Source of the DNA: Lithospermum erythrorhizon
Lineage: Eukaryota; Streptophyta; Magnoliopsida; Boraginales; Boraginaceae
Direction: 5' to 3'
DNA: 64,000 nucleotides
Assembly (NCBI GenBank): GCA_019722365.1
Contig: JADFUC010001889.1
Span: 558,001-622,000, forward strand
The notes below the pieces were generated by a model. The model did not search any database. It had not been told where the DNA came from and saw only the letters and a list, made by a program, of their open reading frames with translations. This document shows positions 48,321-60,955 of this stretch, one piece after another; the stretch's first letter is position 1, and every line of letters starts with the position of its first letter. The translations under genes were made by a program, and so were the position numbers.

Positions 48321-48993
48321 AATACGACTAGGAAAAAAAATATTTTTCTTTTTAATTTTCTCCATTATTACGGTACCTAGAAAGCTTTCAATTAATACTC
48401 CTTCTTTCCTACTACAAAACTTCCAATTAATATTTCTTTCCGGTTGGGCACATGGCAAAATTGTGCCACTTGAATGACTTTGTGACTATTACTCCAAAAT
48501 CATATGGAATACATAAGGTGTCAGTTGGTGGACAACCACCAATCCATATCCGCAAAGCATGCCTCTCGGATCTATCGTCTACACAATAGGAAGCAAATCC
48601 ATGAGATAAAATAATTAGAGTGCGGCCCAGAAACTTCCCAAGCCTCAGCTTTGAACGACTTCAGGAGGCCTTTGCGTTGTCATTATGAAATAATTTCGTG
48701 AAATTTCGCGAAAATAAGCATTGAAAGTTTTTATATCTTTTATGAAAGTTTGAGGAAACCATTATTTATATTATTAAATTGTGTTATGGAGAATTTGCTC
48801 CCAAATATCATCATGACACATTTAGTATTGAGCCACTTAATAGCCATAAAATACTAATGACATTTAGCTCGCAAAGGAAGTTACAATGTAAATACTTGAA
48901 TCTTATTTTTAATTTGATTCATAAGTACACAAATAATTACAATTTAACTAAAACAATGTGAATATTTTTTATCATTTCTGAGTCGACAATTGG

Positions 48994-49131
48994 GTCGTGC
49001 GTCATTACATTCAGTAAGTGCAGGTGCTGTACTCTACTGCTTATGTGTATACATGACGCACATGATAAATTAGACAACACCTCGGATGTCAATTTTGCAT
49101 TCAAATATTAAATCATATAATGATTTTCAAC
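48994..49131. repeat. 140-bp direct repeat, left copy
   Basis: Similar to 57479-57622 in the same orientation, e.g. GATAAATTAGACAACACCTC versus GATAAATTGGAGCAACTCCT, then CAAATATTAAATCA and TAATGATTTTC shared. Confidence 0.6.
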
Positions 49132-52100
49132 ATCCCCCGCATGAATCAAAATTTGCATTCAACATCAACATCAGCGTGAATAAAAATTTTTGTAAAAAGG
49201 TTTTGACTCAATAAAGGTGATAGCACAAGCGATCACTTCTGCGCTAGAATAGAGTAGGTGTCATTGTATGGAACGCTTTCGCGTAGATGCGATGTCTTAA
49301 ATATGTTTTTGGTAGCGGATGATGACATCTTTCCCAGTGCGTGATCAACTCATCGGTTGTTACTATCGTGTCGGTTAGGCCATGGACATTGCTTGGTTAC
49401 ATAAGGCTTTTCGAAAGAAATGTGCCATGAGCATTTACTGTGCGAGCTGACCCACTACTTGACTCGCATGGGTGACTTACCGTTGTTAAGAGTAAACCCG
49501 CATTCTTCGGTTTGGATGCTTCAGCCCAATAGAGTCATTAAAAGCATAACAACAGCAACCTACGGGTATCACCGTTCAATTTGAGGAATGGGTAGGGGGG
49601 TTGAACCACTACGATGATTCCTTAAGTTGAGTGCGGATTCATTGTCCACTTGGAACCTAGATCTTGGGATCTCCCGGTCAGTAGGTAGGGTTCCCCGTGC
49701 AACTTTGCCGGGGCTTTATCCGTCCTCAGCTTTTTACTTGAGGGGCTCTTATTTTGTGGATCAGCGTGTTATGAATTTGAGCGTACCTCGTCAAAAGGTG
49801 ATTACTAGACCAAATGGACCGTGGTATTTTGTGTTTTTATTACATTTCCACTAAAACATTCTCGGTCTTGTAGAACAAAGAAAATATAAGCAATGAATTT
49901 GTGACCCGCAAAACTTTTATCATAACGCTTGATTTCTTTGTCTCTTAATGTCTTACATAATACACCATGATTCCTGAGAGTGCACTAAACCTGATTAATC
50001 TCATTATTTGTATGTGTTCATCTCGATTAAAAATTTTCAAATATCATTTCACATATGACACCAAGCGTATCGTTATTTTGTAAGTTTGATTTGACCACAG
50101 CTTGATATACACTCCGTGATCGTAATCTACGTTTAGGCGACACCGCGTCGTTTCTGAAAAAGATTATTTCAATCACAAGAATAATCTCATGTTAAAAATT
50201 TAACATCAACTTCTCAGCATGTATGCATATGATACTCTTGGATAAAAATTTCCTCATGGTATACACGAATGAATATTGTCATTTCTAGTAATACCTAGAA
50301 CTTCTCTTGCATTTTATGATTTATGCCGTTATTGGTATATTCCACACCTGATTATTCGATCCAATTGAGACACAGAGTACCAATTCTTGCATAATTGGAC
50401 TAAACCAAATGTTTCATTTTTATATTGTTTTAAAAAGCGTCGCCCCGGCCAAAACTTACGCTTTTCTTGGTGATCACGAACTTTTTTTTAAACAAAATGA
50501 GGCTTAAAACATCTAATATCATTGGATTGCTCCTTTTATAATTGAGATCTAAATATGAATTCCAACATATTTGTTTTCCTCAATTACTTCTCACTCAATT
50601 CCTCATATGTATCCTCGGATACTCTTGTTCAAATTCGATAACTTCTGACGTTTCAAATGTAAAACCCCAGCGTCGAGTTATACCCAAATATATAAGACTT
50701 AAGGCTTTGAAAATCCCCAATTCACTTAACCGTATATTTGGCTTAGTTGACTATTAAGGCATTTATCAATAGATTTCAAATCGTTTATTCTAAAAATTAC
50801 CACATGAAATTTGTTCCATAACTTTCTGCAAGTGATCGGATTCTAACTTCATAGAACTTGTCGTTGTTCCATTACATCTTGTCTTATGAAGCAAAATTTA
50901 TTTCCATAATTTTTGGGTAGTGTTCACATCACACTTGCTTATCAAATAGCAATTTTATTTGTTCAACTTATTTGTACCACGAAAATAGACTTCGCCCAAG
51001 TGAATCTCACATTATCAAAATCAATATTCATGTTTCTCGAGCATTATCGAATGATAATTTTCTGCTTGATTTTGATCCTAGGATGTAAATCCACAAGGTT
51101 GTTCTGAAACTGACCTTTATCATTCTCGTTAGTAAAGGACTCTTTTGACAACGTTACATCGAGCCACATACTCTTAACACCATCTTACTTTGTGTTTATT
51201 TGTCCACCAAACTTCAAGTCATTGTACACAATCGTTTGACTACAAAAGACTGAATTTCCATTGTCAAATGATTAATTTTACAAAATCAATCTTGATGTCC
51301 AACGACATTTATTTTATTAATTCCAAACATAATTAATCAAGTACATGATAATTGTGTACTACCCATTCACTGGTGACCTTCTCACATAATCTTCAATGAA
51401 AATTACATCTTTCAAACGCGATCGTTTAGATGTATATATTTGATATAATATTGTGTTAAAGCTTTTACTCCTTGGTGGCTCAAATTCTAATTTCTCTTAC
51501 ATTTGAGATCTCACTCCAACATCTTCAGACCACCAAGGTTTATTTGAGGACATCAATTAATATTCATATCAATTTTAAAATTAGTTGAACAAAATATGCA
51601 ACTATATCCATTGAGAACTGATATACCAAAAAATCATTATATATCTACTCCAAATATATAATATGTCAAACTTCTCATCAACATTCAATCATGACATGCC
51701 AAAATAATTTCCTGAGAACTTAGCAGAGTAAATGATAAGTAATATTCACGGTTAGATTTCCAGCGTGTACCTGATAATACGGTTCATTTCAGAATTAATG
51801 CGCCTTGAGCCAATGGACAAGCTGGAATATTAGCTAACTTATTCATGTTTGTACATCAACTCTTCATAATGTTCATAAACTAGACCCAAACCATAGGACC
51901 AAATTAATCGCTTAACCACATCTTTTTATTCACATGTGATAGCTAAGTTCAAACTTTATCCAACAAAAGTTTCACATGCTAAAATAATTCATTCCACAAT
52001 TTCATATAATCATATAAAATCATTCATAGGAATATAATAGTAATTATCATATCACTTTTTGTAGCAATATTGAATTAAGTATTATTCCTCGAGTTCAAAT

Positions 52101-52275
52101 GCGTAACATACAGATATTCTCAATTTAAATCATTAACTTATACAACATACTATATATATATAAGTTCAAGTAACTCTAAGAGAATAGGAACATATATACT
52201 TTAATTTATTCAGATCAATAAACACCACCACCGAGCCGATTAACACGACCCCGATCTGTCTAGCTAAATAATTGG
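49132..52275. other. Unassigned repeat-like sequence, no gene
   Basis: 3.1 kb with short frames only. The first 700 bp is GC-richer and resembles untranslated retroelement interior. No LTR pair, TIR or protein domain was identified. It lies between the left 140-bp direct repeat and the minus-strand copia element. Confidence 0.35.
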
Positions 52276-52758
52276 TGTTATTTTTTAGGTCCTAGAACAA
52301 TTTCTAATTAGCATATTTCAATTATTCCAAGCAATCGAAATCCCCGATTTGATGTCTAGAGCCTAATTCCTAATTTCAAAATATAACGTACTTTATGATG
52401 AACCCTAATTGATTAATTCGACAATTGAGCAATGCAGTCAATGAATTGTATGTTTGAGGTTAGAATCACCTTCCCTCTTAGAATAGTTTATTAAGCTTGA
52501 ATCGTACAATCGTCAACTCGAAACAATAAACTAACTCTGGTAATCTAACCTATCAATTTCGCTTCGAGGTGTTTGATGCGATTTGCAACCTTGTTTATAG
52601 ATACAAGCTTTGTTGTCCCTCTTGGGAATAGGATCACTATCTTTATGACAATTCTATCTAACAAATATGTCCCGTCACTTACTCGAACTATGTTTCACTA
52701 GTCTTGATAGAATTCTTGAATTCCATTCTTGATAAATGCAACCGTATGATTTGTGTTA
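52276..52758 (-). repeat. 3' LTR (in element sense) of the minus-strand copia
   Basis: Left boundary TGTTATTTTTTAGG; right boundary set where similarity with the other copy ends (GTGTTAA). Confidence 0.7.
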
Positions 52759-52799
52759 ATATTCTTAGATGCACAAGAACCCCAGCCAATTCTCCCGCT

Positions 52800-53990
52800 T
52801 CTTGCTTTATTATGAAGAAGGAGTACATTAAGATTGCTTTAATGTTGTTATGCGTAAGTCAAGGCTGAGACCAGCCTTGTCATGACGGTAACTGTGCCTT
52901 TCCTTATTCGGCACATGGTGAGCATGCTCAGAACCATTCTCAGAGGTGTGTATTTTGTCGATAGCCAATTCTTTGACTCGATATCTACGATCGATGGTAC
53001 TTGATGCCTTGTGTGTTTGGATCTTGAGTGTAAGAGGTAAATTTTTACTCGGGTATATGTCAGCCTTTGAGAGTCCTTGTGAGATGGTGAACTTGTCTTG
53101 CTTGATTCTCGATTCCTTGAATAGGTTCTTAAGCATGTGACTCTTTTCACACGTTACTAGCGATAGCATTATTACACTCGGTGGTGAGCGTATGATAAGC
53201 CACATTTTTCTTTGCCGAGGGGGTGGTCCTCCGGCCAGGCACCGTCAAGTAGCAGTGTTGATTTAAGTGAATCAACACATCACACGCTGGAGTTTAGTCG
53301 TTATGGGCTATTAGTATGTAGGCTCGCTGGTTCTGGCTCAAATACTCAGACTAGCGGTTCCACTTGAGAATATCTTAAGATCCATTTGCGTTCCCCGATG
53401 TTCACTTTTGGATTAGCGAGAGGAATACGCGCTAAATAGCTGCAAATCACGATATGCGGCACAGTACGGTTCATTGCGTATCAAACTTCTGCTAGAGAGA
53501 GGTGTATGGAACGCCTCCATGTACTTGATGTAAATGCTTGATCTTGGACTACTTTTAGAACTTCTAAATACCGAGTGTGTTCCAAGATTGGATAACTTTC
53601 TGGCTTTGCATTGTCCATGTGAACCTCTTAAGTACCTTGTAGATGTACTTTTCTTGAACAACCAGGATTTTTCCACTAGCATCACGATGATCTGACTCCA
53701 AGTATATGATTGCGGCTCTCTAAAATGCCGTCTCAGCTTTGTTGAGTTCCTTCTTTAGGCTAGCGATCTTTGGTGATCCTTCCCCACATGATAAGCATGT
53801 AAATACATAGCGGTAGGATGATAGTGTTATCGTTAGTAGATCTTTAGTGAGCAACGCGGTGATCAACAAGAAGAGTTTTCTTGAATCGTTTGCTTTTCGC
53901 GGGCTTCAGGCTTGATGCTTATTTGCCCCAGGTGCTTGTTTGAGTCCATCTGAGAGCTTTTACGGTTCACAAATAAGTGTTCACTTGCCT
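52800..53990 (-). pseudogene. Copia RT C-terminal/RNase H remnants, minus strand
   Basis: Short minus-strand frames in copia pol position. LVEKSWLFKK...RYLRGSHGQCKARK (53413-53685) can be aligned loosely with the connection region between RT and RNase H, with many breaks. No catalytic motif is readable. Confidence 0.45.
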
Positions 53991-54370
53991 TCACTTCCCA
54001 AAACCCTCGGGTTCTTGCATATATATGTCTCTTGAAGATCACCGTGGAGGAAAGGCTGTCTTGCGTCCATCTGATTTCCAATTTCTAAGTCATATCGTGA
54101 CTTGATCAGAATCTTGAATCGATTGAAGTCATCTTGACTCTTGGAAAATATCTCCTCAAAGTCTATTCCATGTCTTTGTGCAAATCCTTGCAACCAGTCT
54201 AGCTTTGTATCTAGGTACTTTTGTACTTGGATCAATCTTCAGCTTATAGATCCATCTGTTCTTCAGTACTTTGAAGTTATCTTGTTCTTCACCGGTATAA
54301 ATGTATAGTTCTTGTTCGGAGAGTTCATCTCTTCTTCCGTAGCACCATCCATTTTTCCTTTTACCCATTA
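53990..54370 (-). pseudogene. Copia reverse transcriptase N-terminal part, minus strand
   Basis: Minus-strand frames give ENFKVLKNRWIYKLKID-like text (here DNFKVLKNRWIYKLKID), DPSTKVPRYKARLVAR, then in the next frame GFAQRHGIDFEEIFS, and then QMDARQPFLHGDLQET, corresponding to the copia block QMDVKTAFLHGDLEE. It is the clearest protein remnant of the element; two frames are needed and the sequence between is damaged. Confidence 0.85.
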
Positions 54371-54380
54371 CTATATTAGC

Positions 54381-55180
54381 TTAACGATAGTGGGTGGTTC
54401 TCCCATTAGAAAGTAAGACATATTCATTGGGGAGGAGCTCTGGAGAACTAGTTAACTGGAAGATCTCACCTTCTGGAGTGTTTGATCTTGATGCATTGTG
54501 TTTGTACCAGCTTGCGGCGGTTGGTGATTGTTCGATCTCTCCATTTTCTTCGGGTTGATCAGTAATAGGTAGAAGTGTGATCATTGTCTTCATTATTGAT
54601 CATAGGCTCGGGTAATGGATTTCACGAGATACTATGATCAATTTTTCAATAAATGCTTGCCAATCAACAAGATCATTCTTTATGCTTTGAAACTTTTCAA
54701 GTTTGTCTAGATCACTTGATTTTGATCTTAGGCAATCAGCATCTCTACTTCTAATGATCTTTTTGTCAGCTAGATCATACAACTTATAACAAACTTCTCA
54801 TCTCCAAAACTAGAACACGCACGCTTTTGGACTTGAAATCGAGTTTGTTCTTTTCATCTTTAGGGACATGTTAAGTATCTTTGTATGCGACCAAAAGTCA
54901 TAAGTGTTTATACAAAAGACATCCTTTCAGGACCATGTCTTCTCGGGGAGTGCTTCCATTGAGTGTTGTAGTAGGTGATAAAGTTTATAATCTGAACTCA
55001 TGCTACTAAGGCTTCACCCGAGTGTCTTGGAAGGCAGCATGTGATAACATACATCTGTCTCTTCTGATTGTCTATTCATTTCTCGGCCACACCGTTGTCT
55101 TTGAGGGTATTTTAGAGACGGTGCTTATGTCTAATTCCTTTAGACTTACGAGTATCTATCAAATTCTCCAATGTACTCAC
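54381..55180 (-). pseudogene. Copia integrase C-terminus / linker, minus strand
   Basis: Position between the integrase core and RT. Minus-strand frames 54381-54593 and 54600-54782 are polar and Ser/Pro-rich like the variable integrase-RT linker; no diagnostic residues are visible. Confidence 0.4.
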
Positions 55181-55560
55181 CGCGTTGTGTCTATTACATT
55201 TAAGTACTTTGCGAACCTGCTCAAGTAATTGATGAAGGTACTTAAAGTTTTAATCGAACTTGATCTTTTGTTTTTAATACGAAGATCCAAACCTTCTAAG
55301 TGATCATCGATATAAGTGACAAAATAAGAGTTACCTCCCATTGTCTTCACTTTAAATAGGCCCCACCGGACATGTCTGAGTATAAACTCTGAGAGATTAC
55401 TGACCTTCGCTTTGTGAGCTTTGTGAATTTGATCTGTGTTCCATCAAACAATGAAGTGCAGTCCTTGATTTGAGTCATTGAAGGCGGTAGTGACTTGTTT
55501 TGTGAGAGACTACCAAGTCCTTTAGCACTCATATGGCTAACTTTGTTGTGCCAAACATCT
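55180..55560 (-). pseudogene. Copia GAG-pre-integrase and integrase core start, minus strand
   Basis: Minus-strand frame 55347-55532 reads MSAKGLGSLSQNKSLPPSM, i.e. the HxxxGHMSxKGLxxLxxKxLLP pre-integrase block, followed by the CxxC region and SDMSGGAYLK (family: SDVWGP). Downstream in element sense, YFVTYIDDH with VWIFVLKTKDQV (about 55250-55340) carries the first catalytic Asp region of the integrase core. Confidence 0.8.
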
Positions 55561-56780
55561 ACATAAACTTCTCTTTGCGTTTATTTCCTGGCACTTTATG
55601 TTTTGGCACATGCAGGTGTTCCATCAACGATTCCTTATTGTGGTATTGATCCCATACATGTCTCAATTGTCATTACCAAAGATGTATGATATCCTTCATC
55701 ATCTAGCACACGAAGATAGAAGACTTCGTCACGAATTCGAGGAATGTGTCGACATCCTTAATTAAATCAACTTTCCATTGCCGGTTCCTGGCCTTCGATT
55801 ACTTGATGGTTGGTGCCGATATTTCCCGTCTTTGCAATTCCAAAATTGCCTTAGCCGTAAGTGTGAAAGAAGTCCTTGTTGGAGTCACATGAAAGGAAGC
55901 TCACGAGTCTACAATCCCGATCACTAGCCTACAGCGTGGCGTACATCGGCTCCTCGACAGCTACTGATGAGAGATCGACTTATTTGATCTCTGATTCTTG
56001 ACATTGTTTTCGACTTCTTGACCTTTCCTTCGGCTTGATCTTTCTTGGACAGAGTAACACTGATTTCAGTGTCCTTTCTTGTTACTGATAATGGCATGTG
56101 TCTTTGCTTTCTTGTTGGCTTAGCGCCATAGCTTTAGGCTTAAATTGTTTAGTCTTTTTAGCTTTAAACTTCTTTCCTTAAATGCATTAAGAGTTTCACT
56201 GTTGTTTGACAATGTTGCCTGATTTTACCTTATCTGTGCTTTAACAGCTCTTCATTCATGATGGAGTGCTTTCTCATGGGCAAAGTTCCGTCCAGTGCGA
56301 AGAACTAAAGGAGGACCTGAAGAGAGTTTCCACGTAGACTCGAGGCGGTGAACTGGAATCCATAGCTTGCGCTGGCGTGTTTGAAGTCAATTCCATGGAG
56401 CTCGGTTGTGTAAATATGTGCTCCTCACTTGGTTTAGATGCTCGGTGAGGCTCTCGAAATCAGATATCTCAATTTGCACAATTACTGTCAAGCCACTTTG
56501 TAAGCCTTCTCCTCTGCATGAAGCCTTGCAACTTTCTCAGCGTCCATGGCGGTAGTAACACTATCAACATGATGGATCAACTATCTATAATCTCTTATAT
56601 AACCTGACATCTTCTATCCAATTCACCATTCCTTACATAAATGATACGTGGTGAATTCCTAACTCTTGATAGGTCTGTGATATAACAGCATATAACTATT
56701 ACTTGGTTTCAGATGTGATAGTTGTTGGCAGCTAGCATAACCATCATTGGCTTATCAGAGCCTCCCATGATGTTATTTTA
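55561..56780 (-). pseudogene. Copia gag-protease region, minus strand, decayed
   Basis: By position this should encode gag, zinc knuckle and protease on the minus strand; only short broken frames remain and I could not place the active-site DSG. Confidence 0.4.
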
Positions 56781-56784
56781 ACTG

Positions 56785-56800
56785 TTCTCTTGATACCAAT
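56785..56800 (-). other. Primer-binding site of the minus-strand copia
   Basis: The complement reads ATTGGTATCAAGAGAA directly after the LTR end CAACA, a Met-tRNA-type PBS. Confidence 0.75.
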
Positions 56801-57289
56801 TGTTGTTTTTAAGGTCCTAGAACAATTCCTAATTAAGCGATTTCAATTATTGAGAGCTTGTCAGAAAATCTAATTTGATGTCTAAGAACCTAATTCCTAA
56901 TTTCAAATACTTGGTAACTATGATGAACCTAATTGATTAATTCGACAATTAGGCAATCACAAGATCATGGTGTATGTTTGAGGTTCGGGAATCACCTTCC
57001 CTACTTAGAATAGTTTGTTAAACTTGAATCAATCTGATAAATCAACTCAGAAATAATAAACTAAGCTACAATGTCCCAACTTTATCAATTTCGCTGAGTG
57101 TTTGATACGATTGCAACCTGTTATAGATACAAACTTGTTCTAATCCTACTAGGAATAGCATCCTATGCTAGCAGCAATTCTATCTAACAAATATGTCAAT
57201 CACTTACTTTCGAGCTATGTTTTAGTCTTGATAGAATTCTTCCGAATTCCATTGCGATCATAAACTTCATGTATATGATTGTTGTGTTA
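56801..57289 (-). repeat. 5' LTR (in element sense) of the minus-strand copia
   Basis: Left boundary TGTTGTTTTTAAGG next to the PBS; right boundary approximate (GTGTTAG). Confidence 0.7.
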
Positions 57290-57405
57290 GCCGTTGCTTT
57301 TAAACCAAACGGTCGTTCATGAAGTATTTGATTTTACCACAAATAGATTTTAGTTTAAAACTGTAAGAAAAATAGTTGTAGTAAAATAAAATCAATTAAA
57401 ATATG

Positions 57406-57471
57406 TAATAATAATAATAATAACAATAATAATAATAATAATAATAATAATAGCAATAATAATAATAATAT
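57406..57471. repeat. AAT microsatellite
   Basis: (AAT)n with a few interruptions, about 20 units. Confidence 0.95.
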
Positions 57472-57478
57472 TAGATTA

Positions 57479-57622
57479 CGTGCATTAATACATTCGATCT
57501 TAAATTCTAGAATTACTTTGTAATCTCTTTATGTATATACCTAGCAGCACCGATAAATTGGAGCAACTCCTCGGGATACCAATTTGCATTTAAATATTAA
57601 ATCACTGTAATGATTTTCCAGC
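57479..57622. repeat. 140-bp direct repeat, right copy
   Basis: Similar to 48994-49131, same orientation. Confidence 0.6.
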
Positions 57623-57639
57623 AATTGAATGTGTTGACT

Positions 57640-58588
57640 AATATTATTGATTTACACAGTTGTCAGATTGAAATTCGGGATAGACACTTGCGATGCTACC
57701 AAATGTGGTAGAGATTCGGTTGTCTTGAGTTTCATATTATATGATATTTTATATGTGCCTCAGTTTACCTGCAATGAAATTTCTATGACTCAATTGTCTT
57801 ATAATATGAATTGCGTAGTTCAATTTACTAAGAATGTTTATGCTTACTCTGAGGACTCCACTTTGAGGATCTGATTACACCCAGGTTAATTGAGCAGCGG
57901 AATGGACTTTATTACTTGTGTAGTATTCTTGAGGCTCGGATGTTGCATGTGGAAGGGAAAGTGTCTCCGAATTTGTGGCATCGTAGATTTTGTCATCCCT
58001 CAAATAGAGTAGTTCGATCTTTACCTTTTATCTCGAATTCATCTCATTTGTCGAATCAAGCTTGTATTGTATGTCATCGTGCTAAGCACACTAGATATTC
58101 TTTTGTTACTAGCGAACATAATCATCCTTTTGAATTAATTCATTGTGATTTATAGGGGACACATATCCTTATTTCAATCTTCTTGTGGTCTGGCGTTATT
58201 TTTTATTTATTGTTGATGATTACTGAGTATTCGTTTGGTTATTTACATTGATTGAAAAAACATAGGTGTTGAAGTATTCTATACGGAGTTTCGTCTTGGT
58301 TGATAGACAATTTAATGCTAAAATAAGATTTGTGGTAAGTGATAATGGGACTGAGTTTGCTTTGTCTTGAGACTATTTGTCCAAAAAATGGCACGGTATT
58401 TTTAGACTTCTTTGTGGAGGAACCCCACCAGCAAGGAGAATGGGAGGGTAGAACATAAGCATATTTTGAATTTTGATCGAGCTTAAGGTTCAGGGGTCTA
58501 CATTTCTTTTCGGGGTGAATGTATTTTTATTGCTTTGCTTATCGATGTCATTATCCACAGCATTCTTGATTTTAAGACTCGTATGAGT
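57640..58588 (+). pseudogene. Copia protease-end to integrase fragment, plus strand
   Basis: LYDILYVPQFTCNEISMTQL (about 57750) is the block after the protease. LWHRRFCHPSNRVVRSLPF and ACIVCHRAKHTRYSF (57975-58095) form the GAG-pre-integrase and zinc part, then HPFELIHCDL and, in other frames, the core: VSDNGTEF-like text near 58335 and GTPPQQGEWEGRT near 58425 (family: GTPQQNGRVERK). The reading ends at an LTR at 58589. This is probably the continuation of the element whose PBS is at 48308. Confidence 0.8.
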
Positions 58589-59628
58589 TGTTGGAAATCA
58601 ATGAGAATTGATTCCCTTTTATTATGCCCGTTGCGACAATTGTGTATCAATTCATTTACCGGTTTGGTTAAATGAGATTACCAAAACTTAGTGTTCACCT
58701 TAGTAATTGTATATTACTAGTGTGGGTTCTCATGATAATTTAAGGGTTATGATGGGTGCTAGATCTTACTCATTAATGTCGTTATAATAATAGTCATTGG
58801 TCAATTATTATTATACAAGCTTTACTATTATCTGAGCATAGAATGTCACGCACATACAATGATATTCGAATGTGTTCATGAATGAAATTCGCTTGAGACT
58901 TGTATATTGAGATATGTATTCACCAGTATTCATATATTTGTTAAAATATATATTAGTGAATATCAATTGGTTAAACTTGCAAGTTTAATCAATTACGGGT
59001 GAAATCATTGAATAGCACAGTAAGTTATTAGAAGTGATTACCGTTAGTATTTTAATTGACTTTTAAGTTGAGTAAAATCGAACAAACTCACTTAGTAACT
59101 TCATTATTTAATTAGAAGCTCATAACGGTCCTAATTAAGTTAACGAGTTAAAGCCCGATTTCTTAATGAGTTGCTTAACAGTGGAATTTGGAATTTGGTA
59201 TTTAAGGAAAGGTTAGGTTTTTATCATATTATAAAAATCCTTAACCACTACAGAATAGCCCCACTCCCAATTGGAAGAGTTTTTCTCTTCCGATTTATTC
59301 ATCTTGAGGCACTACAGCGAGTTCAAGTGCTGGGTTCGTTTCCTGCTTGGTATGTGCGATCTAGGACATCGTTCGGTGTTGAACAAGTTTTGGAAGGGAC
59401 ATTGAGGGGCATTCACGTGGTGCTTATTGTGGTTTGGGTTAGATTCGTCTTGGTTCTTGATGTAAGAATTCTTGTATTAAATACATGTATTTTGTGTTTA
59501 GAATAATATAAATCATTTGAGGATCGGGATGTATGAATTGGTGTTTATCACGAATGAATGCATCTTAGATTAATGTCAATGTTGTGCAGGAGGTTTTTGG
59601 ATACGTGATCCCAAGCGAAAACCTAACA
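58589..59628 (+). mobile_element. SIRE-like copia LTR, solo or truncated
   Basis: A 1040-bp segment starting TGTTGGAAATCAATGAG and ending ATCCCAAGCGAAAACCTAACA, LTR-like in start, end and lack of coding content. No PBS follows. The 5' flank TGAGT is not repeated after the end, so either the end is misplaced or the element is truncated. The frame at 59171-59506 lies inside the LTR. Confidence 0.5.
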
Positions 59629-60212
59629 AGCCAAAAGAAAATAACTTGATTGCCTCGTCCACAGTTAGGTGTTATTTGAGCGGAATCAAACACCAAATGA
59701 CGTTAATATTTGATTGTGTTAATCAATTTCTTGGATCAAACAACGAGCATTGGAGTGTTCAGCCAGGTAATCTTTGAACCCGTGACGCCCGTGAGAACTT
59801 GGAAGATAGAATATATGTGTCCTAAGAAGATTCTCATAGAGCTTATGTTGAATTGCGATTTTTAGACCTGAGTGATAGGATTTCATGGGTATTGGAGTAA
59901 TGTATTTTGACATTGTCAAACGTACCTCTATAACAGAAGGATCATAACGGCAGATGTTGAGTATACTGCAAGAGTATAAATGGAAACCAAGGTATAATAG
60001 GGGATTCATACAACCTCATATTTTGGTAGATTTCTAGGTTCTTGGAGAGTTAAGTGTGATTTAGTGCACTACCTGCTATGAGCTGGATATCACATTAACT
60101 TGTCTATTACCAAAACAATCTTGAAGCAGAGATTTGGTGACCACCTTCCATTGAAATCGTATCGAAGATAGTTGATACTAGATCATAAATCGTCTAAGGA
60201 GGCGAAATTAAG
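59629..60212 (+). other. 3' interior of a copia element related to that at 3.46 kb
   Basis: Collinear with about 11100-11525 of the first copia element: shared GAAGATAG, TTAGACCTG(C/A)(A/G)TGATAG, GTCAAACxTC and ACTATAACGG-type blocks. It ends with the purine tract AAGGAGGCGAAATTAAG in polypurine-tract position. Confidence 0.65.
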
Positions 60213-60955
60213 TGTTGGAACTAAGAGATATTAGATCTATTGAAAATGCATGTTGAAAAATTTAGATTGTACAACGATTTATTCGTTTCAAATATATGTA
60301 AGTTCAATATGTACTAATTCTTAGTCAATTAATATTTAGGATTGCTCGATATCGACATTAGGGATTTATGATGGTTCATTTAAGGGTCCGCTCATAATCT
60401 ATATATGAAGATAATAGTCGAGTTAATATTGTCTAATATATTCTTATTGTCGATCCCGTCTAAAGGTAAATACCTGGCTTGATAAGCGAGCCAATAATAA
60501 TATGTATTATAAGCTTCCGGGTTTTTAAAGTGAAACACGAAGGAAACGTTCAGACGAAAAATGGGTTCAGGATATGGGATAGTAGATTAAGTAGGCGATT
60601 GGAGAGAAAAAGGATGGAGTTTCTTTGGATGAGAATAAATAAGTGTATTCCGCCAAAACTCATCCGTTTGCCTAAATAGAGAGCCACCCCTCTCCTTAAT
60701 ATTTGTTCAACATCTCTTGAGTTTTTGAAGTCAAAAATTCTCTCCCTCTCCTTGCAGGTTGACCAACCGTTACAGCAGGATGAAAATGGTTTTCTTTTCT
60801 TGGTTTTAGTTTTAGGTTTTAATCGTTCTAGTAAATCCTATGGAAGGTTCGGGTCAATTACTGGTGTGGACTTTTTTGGAGATACCCTGCTTTGGGTATA
60901 TGAGCTCATCCGATTTCCGCTACTATAATATTATTCCAAGAAGAACTAGCTAGAT
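60213..60955 (+). repeat. 3' LTR of the same copia family as 3461-12296, truncated
   Basis: Starts TGTTGGAACTAAGAGATATT and shares ATTGTACAACGATTTATTC, GGGTCCGCTCATAATCTATA and CTCTCTCCCTCTCC with the LTR at 3461. Similarity stops near 60955, short of the CCAACA end, where minus-strand copia sequence begins. Frames at 60479-60928 are LTR sequence. Confidence 0.75.

Larger units (their letters stand above)
52276..57289 (-). mobile_element. Ty1/copia element on the minus strand, both LTRs
   Basis: LTRs of about 485 bp at 52276-52758 and 56801-57289 share TTTTAGGTCCTAGAACAA / TTTTAAGGTCCTAGAACAA, CTAATTGATTAATTCGACAATT and TTCTATCTAACAAATATGTC. The PBS lies left of the right LTR, so the element reads right to left. 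Integrase, RT and protease-side remnants are on the minus strand between them. Outer LTR ends do not show a clear CA and no target duplication was found. Confidence 0.8.

Noticed and set aside
48274..48477. 67-codon frame with a hydrophobic stretch
   Set aside because: Crosses an LTR/PBS junction of a retroelement; composition-driven.
59171..59506. 111-codon hydrophobic frame
   Set aside because: Lies entirely within an LTR-like segment; no domain or conservation argument.
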